Shown: in pieces, positions 35,770-46,092 of the stretch
Numbering within the stretch: the first letter of the stretch is position 1
How the letters are laid out: each line of letters opens with the position of its first letter
Origin: Rotaria sp. Silwood1
Taxonomy: Eukaryota; Rotifera; Eurotatoria; Philodinida; Philodinidae
DNA: 64,000 bases
Reading direction: 5' to 3'
Assembly (NCBI GenBank): GCA_905250075.1
Contig: CAJNOP010000411.1
Span: 1-64,000, forward strand
Notes under the pieces: generated by a model
What the model was told of the DNA's origin: nothing
The model's input: the letters and a program-made list of their open reading frames with translations, nothing else
Databases searched by the model: none
Made by a program: the position numbers and the translations under genes

Positions 35770-36355
35770 TCTTTGAAGTTAAAAATAAAATAAGTAAACA
35801 TAAATGTACAAAATGAATCATTTCTATTTTTCTTTAAAGTAAAATAGATATATATATATATATCACGTGCTAATATGATATGATAAGAAAGAATAGATTA
35901 CTTTTGTACAATGAAAAATTACCCAATATTAAATAAGATAGTATTCGATTTTTATTCAAGAAAATATCAATGTATGTTTTCACTAATCCTTTGACAACAA
36001 AAGAATTATAAAGTTATATTCTAATTCTTGACTTCTAAGCACAACAAAAAGAAAAATATGAACAATAAACAATATTTCAAATCGTAATTGATATGTTAAA
36101 ATGAGTTGTAATCAAAGCCTTTATTAAGATGTTAACGAAAGAAAAAAAACAACAATATAATACAAATGTACAGAAGGCTGGAGAGAAACGCCGAGACGCT
36201 TGACGAAAGTCTTATGTCTCGTGAAAAGAGGTTATACGATGGAAGTTGTGATAATGGTATATATGATGCAAAGTTGAAGTCGGCGAATCCGATATAACAA
36301 TTTTTATATGGATTCGGTCGAGTCAACAGTGATCTATAATAACGATGCTATATAT
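35770..36355. other. Intergenic DNA
   Basis: Upstream flank of CCA paralogue A with an (AT)n tract near 35850. No gene seen. Confidence 0.5.
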
Positions 36356-36966
36356 CCTCCTGGCCAAAAATAGTTTTACACAGTATTTTTAGTAAATCAT
36401 CACTATAAATGAACATTTTCAGAAAAGTAATTATATATTCCGATAGGGCGCGGAGTTCTCTACATCCCTATATATGTTCGATTTAAATTGCATTTCTTTA
36501 TTAAAAATAAAATAAAGAACAATGAAGGTACCCTCATTACCAGATTCCCCGGTTACATTCAATTCTTTTTATTCCTTTTAGTTCATCAGATAAGCGACAT
36601 GACAAAACTGACAACTATACAGGGTGATAGAGCGTTTCACGCGTTTTCAGAATATATACTTACTTTTGTTATAACTTCTTCCTATGTTGAGAATAAACTT
36701 GGAAAAATGAAGAAAACAGGATAAAAATAGGATAAAAAATTGAACGAAAAAGGACGAAAAAATTCATTTCCGGGGAATCTGGAGATGAGGATGCCTTTAC
36801 TTTACATGAATTTATTTTTTATGTATAAGTGCAATTCAAAATGTTTATATATAGAGTTGTAGAGAACTCTTTGAACTTTCCGAATATATAATTATTTTTT
36901 CCAATATGTTTATTTATAGTAATGATTTATTAAAAATACTGTGTAAAACTATTTTCGGCCAGGGGG
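36356..36966. mobile_element. Fold-back element with CCTCCTGGCC / GGCCAGGGGG ends
   Basis: The left arm (CCTCCTGGCCAAAAATAGTT, then TTACACAGTATTTTTA) is mirrored by the right arm ending in ACTGTGTAAAACTATTTTCG and GGCCAGGGGG. The arms extend inward about 230 bp (for example CAGATTCCCCGG at about 36540 against CCGGGGAATCTG-type sequence at about 36770). Flanks are TATAT on the left and ATATA on the right, consistent with a TA target duplication of the Tc1/mariner type, though the A/T-rich site makes this uncertain. Confidence 0.75.
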
Positions 36967-36989
36967 ATATAATATATAACATGGGTAGG

Positions 36990-37810
36990 TGATTTGTTTT
37001 TACAGTTTGTTAGATATTTTTTGTAAATTGTTTTTCAATACATGGTCGTTGTTTAGTGTTGCTATTTGGATATAACGTTGTAGTAGTGTAACGGCATATT
37101 TTTTAATTTTGGGAATGTTGGTAATTCGATCTATATAGATCAGAGATGTCCATCGCGCCGCTGCCGCCGTGGCGGTGGCGGTGCGGCAGCGGCAGATTTT
37201 TTCCAAAAACTATCGCGGCGCGGCAGCAGCGCGGGAGAGATTTTTATTTTGCCGTCGCGGCAGCAGCACCTTTTTAGGAAAAAATTTCAAAAATTCATGA
37301 ATTTGCACAGAATCTGCATGTTTATGTATGCTATACTGTAAGACTTAGCGAATCTGATCGATTAACGGCATCAGTTCTATTTCAAACCAGTCAAAGCCTT
37401 GAAAATCAAAACATTTTTTCGAATACCAGCGCGGCAGCGGCGCGGTAGCGGCAAGTTTTTTTTAAGGCGCGTCGCGGCAGCGGCGCGGTAGCTTTTTTTA
37501 ACAGGCCATCGCGTCGCGGGAGCGGCAGATTTTGAGCCGCGATGGACATCTCTGATATAGACGACAGATGTATATATGGGTAAGCCTAATGCAGCACGAA
37601 TGGCTTTGTTTTGCATAATTTGTAGTCTTTCCCATATTTTGTCGTTGGGTGTAAGTAATATTGGATAATCATAGATGATAATCGATCTTACTATAGATTT
37701 GAAAATGTTTAACATGATTTTATCATTTGGTTCGTAAGCTACCCTATTTAAAAAATGAAGCAGACTGATACGACCAGCAATCTTCGATTCAATATGATGC
37801 AGATGGCTTC
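36990..37810 (-). pseudogene. Non-LTR retrotransposon (LINE) reverse-transcriptase 3' fragment, split by a MITE
   Basis: On the minus strand the sequence reads HHIESKIAGRISLLHFLNR, NIFKSIVRSIIIYDYPILLT, ERLQIMQNKAIRAALGLPIY and, after the inserted element, RITNIPKIKKYAVTLLQRY. This is the C-terminal thumb region of Jockey/CR1-type RT (the QNKAIRxALGLP motif). The catalytic core is absent and an in-frame stop interrupts the start of the fragment, so it is a dead 3' relic. The insertion at 37141-37554 divides it. Confidence 0.8.
37141..37554. mobile_element. hAT-type MITE, very G+C-rich
   Basis: Terminal inverted repeats CAGAGATGTCCATCGCG (left) and its complement CGCGATGGACATCTCTG form (right, 37538-37554), with flanking 8-bp sites ATATAGAT (37133-37140) and ATATAGAC (37555-37562), 7 of 8 matching. 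An 8-bp duplication with CAGAGATG ends is typical of hAT elements. The interior is full of GCGGCAGCGGC-like units, strikingly G+C-rich in this genome, and has no coding capacity. Confidence 0.85.
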
Positions 37811-38127
37811 TCTGCTAAAATGAGTTGATAATCTAATTTGTATTGAAATCTAATTTATACTTTATCAAATTAAGTTTGATAAGATTAGACTTCTTTATTT
37901 TGATAATGCAAAAGTTCGCAGGTAGCATTTGAAGAGTTTAGTTTTTAATTATCAATGTTAAACAATCGATATGTTTTAAACTTTAATTCTAGTTTTCAAT
38001 CGAAATTTTTTCTTTTATTTAAAATAAAAATATCACATAAAAAAAAACAACATTCGAGTTTATTTTACAAAATATGTACTAATACACAGTTGTTGTTGCT
38101 ATTCAATAACAATAGATTAATATTTTA

Positions 38128-39764
38128 TTAATTTTGTTTAGATTTTTTTGATGAAGAAGATGTTGATGATTTAGTATTTCTTGATATTATATCGTTCATA
38201 TTTGTTAAATTTTCTAATACATATGGAAGAGATTCATCAATTAATTGATTTTCTGTAGCTTGAAAATATGATTGTTTCCAAATTTCTCGAAGTTTATCAA
38301 GTATTATTTTAAAATTTGGTCCTTGTTTAATACCTTTTGATGTAAGTATATCACCTGATACAGGAAAACGTGGTATTATCCATTGAGATAATTGTTGTGC
38401 TTCAATTAAATAATGTTGATATTTAAGTAATTCAACTATTTTTTCTTTTGCCATTGGATCTTGTATAATTAAATCAACAAGTAAATCTTTATATGGTTTC
38501 AATCGATCAATTGATGAATAATCAAGAATCGATAATGAATCACGAAAATTAATAATTAATTGAGCTAAACGACGACAATCATTGGAATATTTCATACGTT
38601 GTTCAAATATTCCTAACTAATAAGTATAATTTAAAAATTATTCAATCAAGTTCATTGTTCATGTTTTTATTTTTGATTTTATTGACTTACTTCATTTGAA
38701 TTACGAAATAATTTTGTTAATATTGTCATTGCATGTGGTTTAGCTTGATAACATTGTTGATAATGATTATTAAATTCATTTAGATCAACATCAGATGGAA
38801 TACCTTTGATAGAAATATTCTTTATTAGATTAATAAACAAAAAAAAGATTAAATTTTACCAAGATATGATCCAACATTTTGTTCAAGCATAACTTTTAAT
38901 ACAGGACCAGCATTTCTACCTTCTGCAATAAGTTTTAATTCAATCCATAAACGTTCACCAGCAATATCTATATAGAATAATATAATTTTTTTTTTTTTGT
39001 TATTTATTAATTTATAATTATACTTTTTAAACCATGAACATTTTCTCTAATTGCTTTTAATGATTGTTCATCATGTTCAGCATTATCATGTGCAAAACGA
39101 CCAAAGAATCTTTATTTATTTATAAATAAATTATTAATATTTCAAATTTCATTTACCTAAAATATCTAAGAATACGAAGATAATCTTCACAAATACGTTG
39201 AATAGGATCACCAACAAAACGTATACGACGATGTTTAAGATCATCAATACCATTAAAATAATCATAAATTGTTCCATCAAGATCTAAATAAAGAAAATTT
39301 TTTTTTTAAATCACTTGCTAATCTTTGTTTCTTTTTTTTTTTTCTAAAAATTAACCAAGAAAAAGTGCATTAATTGTCAGATCTCGTCGATTAGCATCTA
39401 ATTGCCAATCTTTTGTATATTCAACAATAGCATGTCTACCATCAGTCATAATATCAATTCTTAATGTTGTTATTTCAAAATTTTCAATATCATCTATTCG
39501 TACTGTTATTGTTCCATGTTTTTCACCATTAGAATTAATCATTCGAATATTTGCTTTATTAAACATATCTTTCATTTGTTCAGGTGTTGCTGTTGTTGCA
39601 AAATCAATATCATGTGGTATAATACCTAATAATATATCTCGTACTGCACCACCAGCAACACGTATTTCATATTGATTAACTTTAAATAATTCTGCTAATT
39701 TTAATAATGATGATGTTAATAAAGATCGATATTCAGGTGTATCTATTTTTTGTGTAATTAACAT
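38128..39764 (-). CDS. TRNT1: CCA-adding tRNA nucleotidyltransferase paralogue B (canonical motifs), 443 aa
   Basis: Adds CCA to tRNA 3' ends from CTP and ATP without a template. Six exons: 39764-39356, 39283-39157, 39109-39024, 38967-38860, 38803-38691 and 38616-38128; the phases sum to 443 codons plus stop. Motif [13 protein letters not shown] with PHDIDFAT (catalytic Asp pair), flexible loop [14 protein letters not shown], motif [13 protein letters not shown], motif [18 protein letters not shown] with GDP, and the base-reading motif [12 protein letters not shown] (EDxxR) are all intact. The tail is Ser/Lys-rich ([10 protein letters not shown]) and could aid nuclear import; no clear mitochondrial presequence is seen. 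As the copy with all catalytic residues it is the likely housekeeping enzyme. Confidence 0.92.
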
Positions 39765-39933
39765 TTTGCTATATATATCAAATAAAATTAATAAATATAT
39801 TGAATCAGTATGATGATATATATATATATATTACAATATCATCTAGAAAAGATTTCAAAGAAAAAAAAGGAAATGATGCAATTACAAAGAAAGGACAAAA
39901 AAAAAAAAACATTTCAACAATAACAACACGTCA

Positions 39934-40880
39934 TTATTTTTTGCCACTTTTTTCAGCAGTAGCAGTAGCTCCACGTAAAAGTTTTGCTTGTTGAGCTTCT
40001 TCAGCTTCTTTAGCTTGTTTTTCATGAAGTATACGTAATTCTTCCATATATTTTGTTTGTTCTTCAATATTTAATGTACTAACAACTTCCATACCAATTT
40101 TATTTGCATGTTGAATTAATATACGACACATTTCTTTCATTGTTAAACCTTGATATGGTTCATCTATAGATGAAAACATATTAGCATATCTTTTTTTGGT
40201 TTTTACTTAATCCTTCAGAAGTTATTATAATAAATTTTTATTCTTATATACGATTTCAATTATCTTTTATTGATCATTATGATATTACCTTGAATTTTTA
40301 CTTTAGCTATTTCATAGATATGTTTAACACTTATTCGACCACCAGGTTCTTTGCCTATAAAAAAAAAAAAAGCGATTAGTTTAAAAAGAAATTAAGAATA
40401 AAAACTAACCAATATTAAGTGCTGGTCGTTTAAGACCAGCTGCTTGTAAGAGAAGATGTTCAATTGTTGGTGTATAAAAAACTAATTCATATGTTCGATC
40501 AGGCTACCAAAAGAAAAACTAAAAGAATTATTAATTCATTCGAATCCTAGATAATTTACTTTAACATAAACATGACATGGTAAAGGTATTCCTTCTTTAT
40601 AATCTTTTGTTCTTTCATTAAAATCTTTACAAAAATGTGCAATATTTAATGAATGTTGACCAAGTATAGGACCAAGTGGTGGAGCTGGACTTGCTTGACC
40701 AGCTGGAATATCCATTTGAAAATATGGTTGAAGAATAACTTTAGATGCAGCTGCTTTCAATTTTGAGGCCATTTTACCAACTAAAAAACAAAAAAAGATC
40801 AATAGAAATTTTTATTTGTAGGATTAAATAAAAAAACAAAAAAAAAATAGAATCAAATTACCTTGCTTCGAAGATGCCAT
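39934..40880 (-). CDS. MRPL11: Mitochondrial ribosomal protein uL11m (L11), 209 aa
   Basis: Part of the stalk base and GTPase-associated centre of the mitochondrial large ribosomal subunit. Five exons: 40880-40862 (only 19 nt), 40780-40560, 40503-40410, 40354-40289 and 40163-39934; the phases join to 209 codons plus stop. Diagnostic blocks are [73 protein letters not shown] and the C-terminal [16 protein letters not shown], followed by an acidic/basic helix rich in Lys, Glu and Ala, as in animal mL11. The proline-rich PPLGPxLGQ loop distinguishes L11. The last acceptor (TCATCTATAG) was chosen because the nearer upstream AG breaks the frame. Confidence 0.92.
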
Positions 40881-40949
40881 TTTTGAAATTCTTCTTTTTG
40901 TTTTTTTTAATTACCTAATCTAAAACAAAAAAAATAAATAAACTTATTA

Positions 40950-42496
40950 TTATTCATTTGTTGTTTTTAATGAAATATTTTCAATAGGTAATTCTTCATC
41001 TTCAGATGATTCAGATGGTGGCATATCACGATTAGGTGTATAATTATTATCAAAAATATCTTCTCCTGTTCGAAAACGTTTGTCACATTCGATTATAGCC
41101 TTAGTTGAATCACATTTTGAATATGCATCAAGTAATGATTCATTTAATGTATAAAATGCATGTCCCCATTTAAATTTATCAAGTAATATTGAACCAAATT
41201 CTTTTAAACCAACAATAGCTAATGCTGCAGCAAATGCTTCAACACAAGATAATTGACAAGGTTTACCTAAATAATTAATATAAAGAATGTCAAATAAGTT
41301 TTGATCGTCTTATTGTTTTCATATACTTGTTTTTTTTTCTTAATAGAATACGCTGATATTTATTGTATATGTACTAGATTCTAATGTCGGTGTCAGAAAT
41401 AAATGGAAAAAACTCTAGAATGAATATCTCGAGAACAGTAGCAAATAGAGATCTGCGGTTTTCACCATTGGGAAAAGAACGATGTCAAGGGCATCGATCA
41501 ACATAAAATTCATTAGGTTCGGAGAGTTCTTTCATGGATAATTTTGGATTGGCATTTTGCTCGCTGCCTTTTTTCAGAAGAATTTCCACCTAAATTATGC
41601 CAAAATGTAGCACGAGACACCATATATTCCTATAAAAATTATCATGTTCTTTAGAAGCCTCATCGAAGGAAAACGTTGAAAAGATAATAAAAAATTGTAA
41701 AAATTTTAGCTTGAACACGTGGTGTTTGGGGCTACATTTTGATATAATTTGGATTAAAATTCCGCTGAAAACTGATGAAAAAAGGCAGCGAACAAAATGC
41801 CAATTCAAAATTATTCATGAAAGAACTCTCCGAACTTAATGAATTTTATGTCGATCGATGCTCCCGACATCGCTCTTTCCAATGGTAAAAGCCGCAGGTC
41901 CCTAATTGCTACTGTTTTCGCGATATTCATTCCAGAGTTTTCTCCATCTATTTCTGGCGCCGATGTTAGTATAAAGTATATTCTACTAAAAAAACAAACC
42001 ATATGAGAAAAGAATCAAAACTTATTAGACACTCTTTTTAAAATAAAATACCATAATTAACATTATTTGTAGCAATAAGATAAGGAAGTAATCGTAAATG
42101 TTTGCCTTTCATACGAGAAAATGGTGTTTCATCAAGTTTTGCCCATGAACAATCAACAACAGCAATACCATTATCTAATATGATTTGTTTATCTTCAGGT
42201 GATACACATTGTTGACCCAAAGGTGAAAGAATAATACCACCAAAATGACTGCCTAATTTTAATTGTTTAACAAATCCATGTCGAACAAGTTTACGACCAG
42301 TACAACGTTTAGGATCACATTGATTAACATCCCACATAGCTAATGGTACATGAATTTGTTCATTTTTTTCTTCATCATCTGTATTTTCATGAGCAGAATG
42401 ATATTGATCATCATCACTATTCGATGATTTTCGAGCACGATCAATATATTCTCGATCTTTATGATGTTTAGTTTTTTTATTTATTTTATGAGACAT
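40950..42496 (-). CDS. TSR3: 18S rRNA aminocarboxypropyltransferase TSR3, 253 aa
   Basis: TSR3 transfers the aminocarboxypropyl group from S-adenosylmethionine to a hypermodified uridine of 18S rRNA during late 40S maturation in the cytoplasm. Exon 1 (42496-42052) holds a charged N-terminus, then [54 protein letters not shown] and [16 protein letters not shown]. Exon 2 (41266-40950) continues [39 protein letters not shown] and an acidic Ser/Glu tail. Both RLI-like and SPOUT-related parts are complete. The single intron is about 785 bp, against about 50 bp normally, because a fold-back element (41381-41969) sits in it. Confidence 0.93.
41381..41969. mobile_element. Fold-back element in the TSR3 intron, same family as 13477-14070
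   Basis: Arms 41381-41625 and about 41727-41969 are good reverse complements (left end CTAATGTCGGTGTCAGAAAT; right end ATTTCTGGCGCCGATGTTAG). Shared blocks with the 13.5-kb copy include CATAAAATTCATTA and ATTATGCCAAAATGTAGC. No coding capacity. Confidence 0.8.
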
Positions 42497-43024
42497 CTGT
42501 AAGAGAGAAGAAAAAAAAAACTACAATAACAAATAGAACTTTTCAATATTCTTTTTCATTTTTATAATAAAACAAATTTGTCTATTACAAAAGAGATGAA
42601 CAAGATTAAATCATTAAATTTTTTTGATGTTGTTTTTTGTATGTATATATATATATGTTTTTTTAAATGTTATTTATATTTGAAAAATACATTTTTCAAA
42701 ATGTTTGCACTTAAAAAGCAATAAGTGAATCCATTCAGATTTCTGATTGATGACAAAAATAATACTTGTCATGTCCGTTGATCGTCATAGTTATTACTAT
42801 ACAATAATTTTAATAAGTAACAGTAGGTAGGCGAAATACAACAATCTTTTCTTTTTTCCTTCTCCATCAATATTAACAACACCTTCATTTTCTATCAAAA
42901 AAAAAAAATTCAATCGAGATTTCTCTTTCATATTTCTTCTCAAAAAGCATTCATTTCCGTTTTGAATAACGATCGTTATTATTTCTTTTTTTTTAAAAAC
43001 GACGAGAAATAGAAATGTATTTAA
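42497..43024. promoter_or_regulatory. Divergent intergenic region between TSR3 and the coiled-coil gene
   Basis: About 530 bp separate the start codons of two divergently transcribed genes, so both promoters must lie here unless an unseen exon intervenes. I see only A/T-rich sequence with an (AT)n run at about 42645 and no defined element. Confidence 0.4.
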
Positions 43025-44087
43025 ATGGAAAAATCATTGGAACAATTAAAACATATTGAACGAATATCACGACAAACACGTCGTCATCGAACACATTTAA
43101 ATCATATATATGATCAAAATTTACGTACAAAATTAAATGATTTAAATAATGAACGTGAACAAAGTATTATACGTTCAACATCACGTCGACAACTTGAAGA
43201 AGAACGAAAACAATTAGTTAATATTACAATTAAACAAATTGCAAGAGAACAACAACAAGAACCTTTACGAATAAATACAATACAAATCGAACAAGAAACA
43301 ATTGAAAAATTTTCAAAAGATGATGGTAAATAAGAATAATAATAGTATACTTTCAATTTCAATGTTTTTGTTTTGATTTCAAACAAAAATGAAAACCACA
43401 AATGTTGAATAGACAAAATACGATTACGAAAGAGAATGACAGTTTTTTGTTGACTAAAGGTGTTATGTATTAAAAGGTATTTGCATTGATGACTAGGATA
43501 TATTTTCTTATTCAATCTCCTAAACATTTCGTTCAAGAGTTATTTTAATTACTAATCATTGTCTGATTTAAGACAAAAAAAAAACTAAATATTTCAACTA
43601 AAATCTACAAAATATATTACTAATTCTAGAAAGTCGTCCATCATCTTCTATTAAACTACCTTCAACTGGAAGATCATGTCATCTATTTTCACATAATTGT
43701 CAATTTTATCCATGTCAACCAATCTATGAATATACTAGTTTTGTAAAAAAAGAAAATGATCAAACATTACGAAAACGTAATCTATCTAGAAGAAATTCTA
43801 TTCAATCATCTCATACACCACATATAAAGAATATATTAACAACTATTCATGAAAGAGAACATCAACAATATCGTCGACAATTAGAATTAGTCATGCAAAA
43901 TCAACATCATTTAGCACATCGACATGTATCTATGCAACGAACAATGTCAACACTTGATGAACAAAGTCGTCTATTACATGAACAATTAACTAATAAAAAA
44001 ACATTCGGTTATAATAAAGAACGTCAACATCAATTATCAAAAGCTATTCAAAATCATTTAAAAGTAACTGCGAAATTTTGCGCATAA
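43025..44087 (+). CDS. Coiled-coil protein of unknown function, two exons, 252 aa
   Basis: Exon 1 is 43025-43325 and exon 2 is 43630-44087, joined across a GTAAAT...TTCTAG intron to 252 codons plus stop. Residues 1-100 are strongly Glu/Arg/Gln/Lys-rich and helical (LKHIERISRQTRRHRTHLNH, RRQLEEERKQLVNITIKQI), then a Ser/Pro-rich linker with several Cys/His (GRSCHLFSHNCQFYPCQP), then a second helical, His/Gln-rich coil (HEREHQQYRRQLELVMQNQH, STLDEQSRLLHEQLTNKK). No catalytic motif. The layout resembles cilium- or centrosome-associated coiled-coil proteins, but that is only an impression. Confidence 0.75.
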
Positions 44088-44955
44088 AATTAAAAATAAA
44101 TAAATAAAAAAAAGAAGAACTAAAAGCAAAAAAAAAAATTTTATTTAAATATAATTTCATCTAATGTATTTTTTATTACTTAGTTTTTTTTTTCTTTATA
44201 TATTATAGAATACTTTTCAAAATTTGTACAGTTCTATAGGAATGGATAGATACTTCAATAGAAAATCTTTTCAACTCAAAGATTTCGAAGAATATTCAGA
44301 TATTTTTTTGGTGGAAAAGAATTTTCCAAAATAGATAGAAAAGTTGTATTCATGGATAAGTTTAATTCAATATTTGATATAATTAAAATTACAAAATTAA
44401 TCATTGAAAATATAGATTGTAAAGACATTATGAGTTTTACTCTGTAATTGACTTTTTGTTCATTCTTTCGAATAAAAGAAAAGTTTTAGATCGATTCTAT
44501 AATATAAATTTTGTGCAATGAGATAAAACTTACTAGTAGTAAATATTCTATCAGAACTAATTAATAATATAATTCAACAAGAATAATACTGTGTTTTTAG
44601 ATTGACTTAATTACAAATATTTCATAATTTGATAATAAGGATATAAATGAAATTAATCAATGAACGATCTATAAACAAAATGAAATAATTATTTCGTAAG
44701 AAAGATTTTGATTTGTTTATTTACATATATTCAATGCATTATATTCATGTATAGAATTTTTTTCTCAAAAAGCTAATGATATACATATTCATAGTTTTCA
44801 TTGCTCGATAGAATATCCAATCGTTTATTTGCTGTTTGAATAAAGAGAGGACGCTCTATATTGTTGTATATTTCACGAACTCTACTAACGCTTTTATAAA
44901 TATTTCATATTCGATCTATTTTATCATTCAGCGAAGCATAATAAAGCAATATTAT
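44088..44955. other. Intergenic A/T-rich DNA
   Basis: 3' flank of the coiled-coil gene; no reading frame or repeat seen. Confidence 0.5.
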
Positions 44956-45515
44956 TAGTGGCGTAACCAGGATTTTCCAGTATCCTGAATCTCCATCCGA
45001 GAGCATGGATCCTAAATGAAAACTTACATACATTGATATTTGGACTCAAATAATGAATTTCTATCGGAAAAAAATTAGCATTTTCCTGAGCCCTACCAGA
45101 AAATGTTTCACATCTTTAATGATATGTCGTTTTCAAGAATGTCATCGAAAGCTACATTAAATTTCATCGACAGATTTCAAATTTCATTTAAAAATGTTGA
45201 TCCGTTCAGAAGTTATGGTGTTTTTAAGATTCGAGACGTTTCGAAAAAATTTCACGAGGAATTGAAAACCGCACAACTTCTGAACGGATGAAGTTTTTTA
45301 AATGAAATTTGATGTAGCTTTCGATGGCATTCCTGAAAACGACAATATCATTAAAGACGTGAAACATTTTCTGGTAGGACTCAGGAAAATGCTAATTTTT
45401 TCCGATAGAAACTCATCATTCGAGTCTAATATCAATGTACATAAGTTTTCATTTAGGACCCATGCTCTCTAACAGAGATCCAGGATGATACTGGAAAATC
45501 CTGGTTACGCTACTA
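44956..45515. mobile_element. hAT-type MITE with near-perfect fold-back arms and 8-bp target duplication
   Basis: Ends TAGTGGCGTAACCAGGATTT (44956 on) and the complement reading TAGTAGCGTAACCAGGATTT, flanked by identical 8-bp AATATTAT at 44948-44955 and 45516-45523. The arms stay highly similar to the centre (about 45250), making a hairpin of about 270 bp per side. The TAGTGGCGTAACC end plus the 8-bp duplication is characteristic of hAT elements. High arm identity suggests recent origin. Confidence 0.92.
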
Positions 45516-45572
45516 AATATTATCGGAAATTACAGACGATTTGAGAATTGAAAATTGTCTTTTCGTTAGTAT

Positions 45573-45884
45573 CTATATCTTTGTTACATATGAGTAGAAT
45601 ACTGCTATCAAACTGAAAATAAAAATCTCAATACAAATGATAAAGAAGTGAAGAAATGGTATAGAGGGTGTGGGTGTATAATCATTATTCAATTGAGTTT
45701 GTATGACATATCCTCGATTTCCGATAGAACGAAATTGTTTTTGTATTTGAATATTTTGATGATTAAATTGTTTACAAACTGTTCTAAGATCTTTAAATAT
45801 TGATGCTAATTGATTAACATAGACATACTTCGGATTAACTGTCCATTTCGATACACATGTATTCCATTTTCTTTCAAAAATCAT
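45573..45884 (-). CDS. Hypothetical protein or 3' exon with C-terminal membrane segment (103 aa)
   Basis: ATG-started frame with protein-like composition (VNPKYVYVNQLASIFKDLRT, KQFNHQNIQIQKQF) and a C-terminal hydrophobic helix (HFFIICIEIFIFSLIAVFYS). The family is not recognised. It follows the zinc-knuckle relic on the same strand and may once have belonged to the same gene. The bases coding YTPTPS coincide with a single GGGTGTGGGTGT motif on the plus strand. Confidence 0.35.
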   Translation of the reverse strand: MIFERKWNTCVSKWTVNPKYVYVNQLASIFKDLRTVCKQFNHQNIQIQKQFRSIGNRGYVIQTQLNNDYTPTPSIPFLHFFIICIEIFIFSLIAVFYSYVTKI

Positions 45885-45948
45885 TAATCATTGTTTCGAG
45901 TTGCCTAAATAAAATGATAAAAGAGAGACAAAAAAAAACTTACGTTTT

Positions 45949-46092
45949 TTACTGCTCAAATAGTTCTATAGCACGTTGTTTAGTTAAAGGTTTTCGAGGA
46001 CATTCAAAAGTATAATGTCCTTCATTTTGACATCGATGACAAATTCATGACCGAACAGAATATTGTTTACCATCAAGAAAAATATATCCACT
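45949..46092 (-). pseudogene. CCHC zinc-knuckle coding fragment
   Basis: Minus-strand frame YIFLDGKQYSVRS, in-frame TGA, then CHRCQNEGHYTFECPRKPLT and a stop. The C-x2-C-x4-H-x4-C pattern is a complete CCHC zinc knuckle. It resembles ZCCHC10-type proteins, where a knuckle followed by a basic stretch binds RNA, but could equally come from a retroelement gag. The in-frame TGA and lack of a start suggest a relic or one exon of a gene. Confidence 0.45.

Noticed and set aside
45103..45291. 62-codon plus-strand frame
   Set aside because: It lies wholly inside one arm of the hAT hairpin element at 44956-45515.
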